Part shown: piece by piece, positions 58,101-64,000 of the stretch
How positions within the stretch are numbered: position 1 is the first letter of the stretch
How the letters are laid out: the number at the start of each line of letters is the position of its first letter
Origin: Limnanthes douglasii subsp. nivea
Taxonomy: Eukaryota; Streptophyta; Magnoliopsida; Brassicales; Limnanthaceae
DNA length: 64,000 nucleotides
Assembly (NCBI GenBank): GCA_036936605.1
Contig: JAUPFV010000002.1
Coordinates: 202,453,273-202,517,272, forward strand
Reading direction: 5' to 3'
Translations under genes and position numbers: made by a program
Notes under the pieces: generated by a model
What the model was told of the DNA's origin: nothing
Database searches by the model: none
What the model saw: the letters and a program-made list of their open reading frames with translations, nothing else

Positions 58101-59325
58101 AGAACTTCCTCATCCATGTTAGTGTAAGACTTTGAAGCTAAAACATTTTTAAAGAAAGTTTCAGCAGATTTGGCAATGCCATTTTGATTGTGAAGCCAGA
58201 CACCATCATCCTTGATGCTTTTAATTGTATTACGATTTCTTTTCTTCTTGACAAAAGCATGGTAGAGCTTGGTATTTCCATCTCCATCTTTAATCCAGCT
58301 ATTGTAACACTTATGGAGCCAGTAGCTTTCTTCATTTTCTAAGAGCTTTGATATACATGCTATTGGCTCTAGAAAGGTCATCCTTAGAAGTCATATTGTT
58401 GTTTTCCAAATGCCTAGTTTCCATGTTCTTAACAACATCAGCAGTCTCCTTGACTTTGTTGAATATGTTGCCAAACGTCTTGACATTCCAATTCTTGAGG
58501 CAGCATTTGAGCCTCCTTAACTTATACCAGAAGACCTGGCTAGGGTTCCCATTGCAGTTCAAACCCCAATTCTGCCTAACAATACTTAAAAAACTATCTT
58601 CATTAGTCCAGGCATTAAGAAATTTAAAGTTATTCTTTTCATTAATATTTAGAGCATTTTTATAGTTTGAATGAATTGGCAAAGGAGCATGGTCAGAACA
58701 CGTTCTGACCATGTGAATAACCTGGACATCATTGAAGGTAACACTCCACTTTTTATTTATGATGGATCTATCAAGCCTCTTTCATATAGTATTCCTGTTC
58801 CAAGTGTATCTAGAGCCTACGAATCCAGTATCTTCCAAGTTAGAATGCCTAATAGCATTATTGAAATCATTGGTGCTAGCATAGTCATAAGTAATACAAC
58901 AAACTTGATCCTCAGAACAAGTTATATCATTAAAATCACCAGCTATCATCCAAGGAGTATCAGTAGAAGCAATAGACATCATTTGAGCCCAAAGATCCCT
59001 TCTAAGCAGACGTTGACTCTTAGCGTAGACATCAGAAAAATTAAATTTGTTCTCACAGCCATGATAATTAACCATCATGTGCAAAAGTTGATCATGGTCT
59101 TTTATAACATTAATCTCCACATCTTCACACCAAAGAATCCAAATTTTGTTTGAGCAGTTGGTAGCAAAAGTGTTTAACCCCAACCTAGAAGAAACACTCT
59201 CAATCTTGTCATAATCAGCCATTGGTTCTTGAATTGATAAAATATTTATTTTGTAATCTTTGAAAAAAAATAAGTCTTCTCAATGTAAGCTTATTATTAA
59301 CTCCTCTAGCATTCTAACTAGATAT
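55200..59325 (-). pseudogene. LINE 2 ORF2: endonuclease, reverse transcriptase, RNase H
   Basis: The endonuclease starts near 59.30 kb at a stop codon followed by NARGVNNKL, where families have WNARG. After a frameshift, SIQEPMADYDKI and IAGDFNDITC follow (58782-59222). A TGA at 58782-58784 and a frameshift near 58.34 kb precede the RT frame (56549-58381, 610 codons) with VLIQLDMSKAFD and GLRQGDPLSPSLF. Its active site reads FTDD where families have FADD; both Asp remain. A TAG at 56549-56551 breaks IK-KLGN, and TAA at 56207-56209 follows. The zinc-ribbon and early RNase H lie at 55.65-56.2 kb (RMKLNVDEGV); the rest decays toward 55.2 kb. Confidence 0.85.
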
Positions 59326-60654
59326 CCTGATCATTATCAGATAGGGATTTTGGTTTTGGTTGTTCTCCTTTTCTAGTAAGAGAATTGACAGTGATTTTTT
59401 TTGATTTTCTTCTTTTCATTGCAGATTTCATCTTGCTGGTAAGGATGGATTCAAAAGCATTAGGAGATCTAGGAGACACATTATTGCTGCCAAGGTTTTC
59501 ACATAGAGGAGATTTAGTATTTTCATCAATCTGCAGATTACTTTGAGCAAAATCTTGGTCCAGTTTTTGAAGGGCTTCAATAACCTCCACGTTATTACTG
59601 TCTTCCTCAAGAGTTTTGTTATTTTGTTCATTTATATCAATTGTATCATCCTGTATTTGATCTCTAGTGACTATCGATTTCAGTTTTCTTATATAGACTT
59701 TACTGAAAGTTTGTATGCTACTAGACACATTTTTGAGATGTTCTTGTTTCTTGATCCGTCTTTTCTTTAACATTTTGAGACTTTGCTATTACAGGAATAT
59801 CATTATCTTTAGCACTTTTAGTAGACTCAACTTTCTTTTCTTGATGAACCACCTTTTTATTTTTAGAGCAATCTTCTCCCTTATGACCAATATGATAGCA
59901 TACATCACACTATGCTGGAAGATTTTTGTAACTGACGTTGATCCAGCATCCGTCATTAGACCCGAATCCTATCCACAGTTTATATACCAGATCTCTGGAG
60001 ATGTCTAATTCTACCTGTGCGAAGCACGCATTCATGGCAGCCTTGTTACCATTAGGGACAATGATTTTGTATGGAACTCCAATAGACGAGGCTAGATTTT
60101 TGATAATGTTGGCATTGAACATGAACTCTGAGACTCTTTCAAATCGAACCCACACCATTGTATTGGGATTTTCATAGCGCTTGTTAAACTCTGGGCTCCA
60201 TCTCAGAATTCGCATGGTTTTTCCTTCGATATTCCACACACTCTTGTTCCATATTGTGCTTACATCTTCTGGAAGTTGAAATTCAATAAAGACATGTCTT
60301 GAATCATAACTGGTGAATGTATAGGCACCTTTGAACTTAAAGGACTGCAAGAATTGATCAAGAACAGCTTTTTTTTGGTATTCCATCACTGAATTTTCCT
60401 ATCAATGTAATGGAAGATCGCTGTAGAAGAAACTCTTTAGTTTCTTTAGAGTATTGTATGGAACAATGATCAGAAGTTTGTTTGATAAATTCTGGCTTAA
60501 AATTCATTGATTCCTCATTCAAATTTTTCTTAACAACATCAACATATGATTTTTGCTTGATGTTTTTGGTGTTGATTTGTTGAAGAGAAGGAAATTCTTC
60601 AAAATCTTTGAGCAGATTCACAGATGAATTCATGGTAAGTAACCAAGAATTCAA
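59318..60654 (-). pseudogene. LINE 2 ORF1 (DUF4283 and CCHC knuckle), decayed
   Basis: The start MNSSVNLLKDFEEFPSLQQ at 60654 runs to a frameshift at about 60370, at an A/T homopolymer (a run of T on +). The DUF4283 region continues in another frame (59910-60389) with YDSRHVFIEF, SVWNIEGKTMRILRW and MVWVRFERVSEF. A TAG directly before the zinc knuckle CDVCYHIGHKGEDC and a further frameshift near 59770 lead to a charged C-terminal part ending at 59318. It is the same protein type as LINE 1 ORF1. Confidence 0.82.
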
Positions 60655-60735
60655 AAAGGCAAGAAGAAAAAGGCTCAGGATTTAAGGGTTTTCCGTTTCT
60701 TGGAGAGAAAGCCATCCCATCCTAACTGAGCTAAT

Positions 60736-62015
60736 AGACCATTTTTTACCAATTTTTATCTTCTTCTACGAGCACAAACACAGTTATATCTTTTTATCTA
60801 ATATAACATATATTTTTATTTTTTAAATATTAAATTCAATTTTTTTGATAAAATATTCCAAAACCCAATGAAACCAATAAATAAATAGAATCAACACTAT
60901 AAAAAGATCTCCAAACCATCAACAAAGTATTTTAATCTTATTTTTAAATCTTACTATCCATCAAAACTGCGATTTGAAACAACTAAATTTGAAAATTCCA
61001 ATTTTACATTTACGATTTTGAGATCTGTCTTAAAAATCATTTGTTTATTTGTATCAAAAAATATGTTTCAGTTTTGAAAACATCTATTTCATTTATTAAC
61101 ACTTTATGTATTAATAATTTAAGAATCCGTAATTACTTCGCTTCACATATTGCTTCGGAGAAAATTATATATCCGGATTTCACTCGCTTATTCACCAGAC
61201 ATGCTCACTACCCGAGATTCGAACTTACGGCATGAGTAAATAGTGTTGATATAAATTTGAAATATTCATTAACGAAAATAGGTATTATGATTGGAAACAC
61301 TAGAATACTGATCGATTATTTTATATTTACGGCTTATTTGAAAATAGAGCAAAACCAAAAGCACCTAAGGTGAAGAGAAGAAAGTCAGGTAAGAAAAATA
61401 TTTCCCTTTTGTACTTAAAATTCATATATGGCCGTGAAAGGGTTGATGCTGAACTACGTACCCTAGATTGATTTTCCCTAATTATCTTTTTTGAAAATCA
61501 AATGATGATTCCAAAAATCTATTACATGATTTCTAATGCATTTAAATGTAACACATAAAATACAATTTTCAGCAATATTACGAGTACATTTCTACCATTA
61601 AAAGTTGTTATGCCCCCTCTTACCGAAAGAAAAAAGTTTGGTATCACTCACGTGCACGACAATGACTATATTAACGTAAGTAAAAGTTTTCACTTCTATA
61701 ATTTTAACATATTATAGTTAATATATTTTTTCATACTTATATAATAACTAAAATATTTTAACAAGTCACCATATCTTCGTGTGGACCATTATTGTTAGTT
61801 TATCCAATTTATTTATGGTATGTTTCTGAAGAAGCTAAGAGATGGTCCCCTCCGTTGCAAGGGAGGATTTTGTAATTTTTTGGTATTCAACTTCTAAAAT
61901 CTCTCACTGAATGATACCCATAAGTGGTGGATTTAACAATTGATCAAAATCGTCAAGTTGCATTTTTTTAATTAACAACTTATTAAATGTTTGTTACAAT
62001 TAATTTTATGACATT
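60736..62015. other. AT-rich spacer, no gene seen
   Basis: Open frames are short and without similarity. The 64-codon reading at 61041-61235 is not supported by composition or context. No repeat family recognised. Confidence 0.5.
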
Positions 62016-62030
62016 TAATTCAAACCGTTT
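62016..62030. repeat. Target-site duplication of the SINE (3' side of the element)
   Basis: TAATTCAAACCGTTT is identical to 62260-62274. Confidence 0.9.
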
Positions 62031-62259
62031 TTTTTCCGGAGGGAACCCGCAACCGCTACTCAAAGTGCAATGAGTGCGCACAGGGTAAACCCTTAGTCTG
62101 ACGCAATAGCCTGCAAACCAACGCTAGAAGGTAAACCACACAAGGTGACAGGCTCAGCCGAGAAAGCGTATGTAGAGGGACTTGAACTCATGACCTTTAG
62201 TCACAAGCATGCCTTACTCAACCAACTCGGCTACCCCATTGGGGGCAAAAAGATAAGTC
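62031..62259 (-). mobile_element. tRNA-derived SINE, 229 bp
   Basis: On - the element carries an RNA polymerase III A box TAGCCGAGTTGG (62222-62233) and a B box GTTCAAGTCC (62178-62187) spaced as in a tRNA. It is followed by an unrelated body and a short A tail, seen as T on + directly after 62030. It is flanked by a perfect 15-bp direct repeat, which fits LINE-mediated insertion. The tRNA-like part (about 75 bp) resembles Ser/Leu-type tRNAs but does not fold into an intact tRNA. Transcription would depend on its internal promoter. Confidence 0.88.
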
Positions 62260-62274
62260 TAATTCAAACCGTTT
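62260..62274. repeat. Target-site duplication of the SINE (5' side of the element)
   Basis: TAATTCAAACCGTTT is identical to 62016-62030. Confidence 0.9.
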
Positions 62275-62952
62275 GTTAATGGTATCACTTGTTTTTCTTT
62301 TTATGTTTTACTTGCTTCCATAACACTATCTATTTACTTAATAATTAAAATAATTTGTTAACAAAGAAAAATGTTACAACGATAACATTAAAAAGCTGAA
62401 ACAAATACAACAATAATGTTGAAAATTGAACTTCACTCAAAATATCGGGAAATCATCATAAAAATAAAATTTTGATCAATATTGTTTATATGCCATGCCA
62501 ATTTCATTTCCATGTTTTTTTCTTCTCCAAAATCCTTGTTAAAGGATTCCTTGTATATATTTGCCTCTCTTTTGGTTATGGTGCGGTCATAAAATCTATC
62601 CATCTGGTCTTTGGTTAATTCGTCAACGACAAGACTATTGTACAACTAAAACCAATATTATCGTTTTTCTAGTCCAAGGTAATTTCCCTACGTTCTCTTA
62701 GGGTCCTTAGATATTTCCACATTTATTTAATGTCTAGAATATGACTTGAGGTTTTGCTCCATCTTAACGGTCCACCCTTATTACGTATCAGAACTTGCAG
62801 ATCAAGTCATCCCAAAACTCGCCATATTTTGGTTATCCTACTTGTTTGGCTGTTTTTTTTAAATAATCATCTTCGGTAACGTTCCACACAAAGTTCATTA
62901 TTTAGTGTTTAGGATTGTTTCTCAGATGTAGCCTTTATTTATATATCAGTTA
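62275..62952. other. AT-rich spacer with one doubtful - strand ORF
   Basis: A 70-codon frame on - at 62433-62645 (for example DELTKDQMDRFYDRTITKRE) is more hydrophilic and mixed in composition than chance ORFs nearby and could be an exon remnant. I recognise no family and see no linked exons. Confidence 0.4.
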
Positions 62953-62953
62953 A

Positions 62954-63102
62954 GGATAGCGTAATCTGAAAAGATGAATCAGATAATGACATGTGTCAAA
63001 TATGGATAATGTAATCCTACAAGGTTAATCAAATACTGACTTGTGTAAGATATCGATAATGTAATCCATGAAGGTAATTAAAATAAAGACACGCGTGTTA
63101 TG
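62954..63102. repeat. Three tandem 50-bp repeats
   Basis: Units 62954-63003, 63004-63053 and 63054-63102 start GGATAGCGTAATC, GGATAATGTAATCC and CGATAATGTAATCC. Each then has AAGRTRAATYARA(T/A)AATGAC-like words and a closing GTGT. They are imperfect, about 70-80% alike. Confidence 0.75.
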
Positions 63103-63256
63103 TCATTTATAATCATTTTGTTATCTCTACACGTGATGAGTGTATTTCAAAACACGTAAATACGAGATAATAAAAGACATAAATCCCAGGAAGGAAAAAC
63201 AACTACTTCTGAGGTGTTCCATCGAAATTATATATTTATTTTCAAGATTAAAGTAC

Positions 63257-63460
63257 CTTAATCTGAGGTACCCCATGATAATTAAGTGTTAGTTATGTAA
63301 AAACAAACATAATTTCAAGGGTTTCACCCTCATAATTATGTGTAAACCTTCTGTAAACAATGTTTTTTTGAAGTATGACTTAATTTCAAGGGCAACCCTC
63401 AAAATTAAGTTTGCGTTTGTTAAAAAAACACCTAATTCTGAGTGAGGCCCTCAAAATTAG
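63257..63460. repeat. Series of four stem-loops
   Basis: Four inverted repeats follow each other: 63257-63286 (CTTAAT/ATTAAG), 63308-63340 (CATAATT/AATTATG), 63378-63410 (ACTTAATTT/AAATTAAGT) and 63432-63460 (CTAATT/AATTAG). Each has an inner AGGG or GAGG pairing with CCCT. A weaker fifth copy may lie near 63.21 kb. There is no coding capacity. It could be a tandem repeat derived from one palindrome, or a structured RNA. Confidence 0.65.
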
Positions 63461-63693
63461 TTTTTTTATTTAAATTTATTTTAACATGAAACAAAAATTA
63501 ATAGTCTAACTAAGATAACAAAGTACAGAATTTAAACTATAAATTTAAACATAAGACATAATAATTTATTTTTAGTAAAACATACAAAAAAATTAGTTAA
63601 CATCATCCAACATAAGTAAAATATCTTTAAACATAAAACACAAATCATATGTAAACAAGAGTAACATAAAATTCCATACATCATCCCAAAATA

Positions 63694-63876
63694 TTATAAT
63701 TGTAAATATGACTTGTTGATCTCAATGCAGTGTCGTAAATTGGCACGACACTCTTCACCCATCATAGTATCTATTCTTCTATCGTACGTATTCACGATTC
63801 TGGCATAATCCCCAATAATATTATCATGGTGGGCTGAATGTTGTGGATCATCGCCTATAGGAAAATCATCATCCAT
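63694..63876 (-). CDS. Possible exon fragment of unknown protein (doubtful)
   Basis: A 60-codon frame on - (MDDDFPIGDDPQHSAHHD at the start, then a region rich in Arg, Asp and Glu) has a coding-like amino-acid mix. A further reading, ILSLYHRQTLILEGNMIS, lies upstream on - close to the window edge. Both might belong to one gene or transposon gene that continues beyond the window. No family is recognised. Confidence 0.2.
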   Translation of the reverse strand: MDDDFPIGDDPQHSAHHDNIIGDYARIVNTYDRRIDTMMGEECRANLRHCIEINKSYLQL

Positions 63877-64000
63877 ATTCGTATTTAGTACAACATATCA
63901 AAGATTTTTCATAGCCCATTGATTGTTCTCCCATATGATCATACTTATCATGTTACCTTCTAGGATAAGAGTTTGTCTATGATACAAAGACAATATGCGA

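Larger units (their letters stand above)
54938..60735 (-). mobile_element. L1-type LINE 2, nearly full length, decayed
   Basis: It has the same orientation and architecture as LINE 1: leader with ATGGCTTTCTCTCC near 60.71 kb, ORF1, ORF2 and an AT-rich 3' end next to a T-rich stretch on + (54917-54945). Both ORFs carry several stops and frameshifts. I could not recognise a target duplication, so both limits are approximate. Its sequence is clearly related to, but distinct from, LINE 1 (the RT regions differ at many residues), so the two are separate subfamilies and not a duplication. Confidence 0.8.

Noticed and set aside
62160..62240. A tRNA gene on -.
   Set aside because: A and B boxes are present, but the segment does not form an intact cloverleaf and is embedded in a 229-bp unit with A tail and target duplication, so it is a SINE.

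Overview
The window is nuclear DNA of a eudicot plant. It is very AT-rich, its genes are split by GT-AG introns, and it carries a plant cytokinin-receptor histidine kinase of the AHK2 type, a plant X8-domain protein and several plant-type transposable elements. The species cannot be named from the sequence. There is no prokaryotic or viral gene content, no CRISPR array and no rRNA or functional tRNA gene.

Layout. 1-4.4 kb: AT-rich DNA with no gene. 4,446-15,196: a 10.75 kb Mutator-like element (MULE) with degenerate terminal inverted repeats and a 9-bp target-site duplication (8 of 9 match). It carries a decayed transposase on + and a decayed multi-exon gene on -, and its non-coding parts are filled with a degenerate, strand-biased GAGTTGTTT repeat. 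17.5-24.6 kb: a decayed Ty3/gypsy element of Tat type with gag, protease, RT, two RNase H domains, integrase and an antisense ORF; a 418-bp foldback MITE sits between its two RNase H domains. 26.4-36.8 kb: a nested region. A roughly 370-bp tandem repeat is interrupted by an old gypsy element on the - strand (LTRs at 26.8 and 34.2 kb, gag missing) and by a 5'-truncated LINE with a 17-bp target duplication.

37.9-48.4 kb is the gene-bearing core: AHK2 (11 coding exons, +), a small secreted X8 protein (3 exons, +) and, convergent with it, a TMEM256/DUF423 membrane protein (5 exons, -). All three reconstruct into full-length proteins with consistent splice phases and look functional. 48.5-60.7 kb: two L1-type LINEs, both on the - strand, stacked in the upstream region of the TMEM256 gene. 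The first inserted 150 bp upstream of the start codon, has a 19/20-bp target duplication and an intact ORF1; its ORF2 is open apart from three in-frame stops and a damaged RNase H end. The second is more decayed. 62.0-62.3 kb: a tRNA-derived SINE with a perfect 15-bp target duplication. 62.95-63.46 kb: three 50-bp tandem repeats followed by four stem-loops whose stems differ but still pair.

How it fits together. The three cellular genes have no evident shared pathway: cytokinin perception, cell-wall glucan binding and a small membrane protein. Most of the rest is nested mobile DNA. The most unusual objects are the repeat-filled MULE, the antisense ORFs kept in both gypsy elements, and the LINE pair that displaces a host promoter by about 12 kb.
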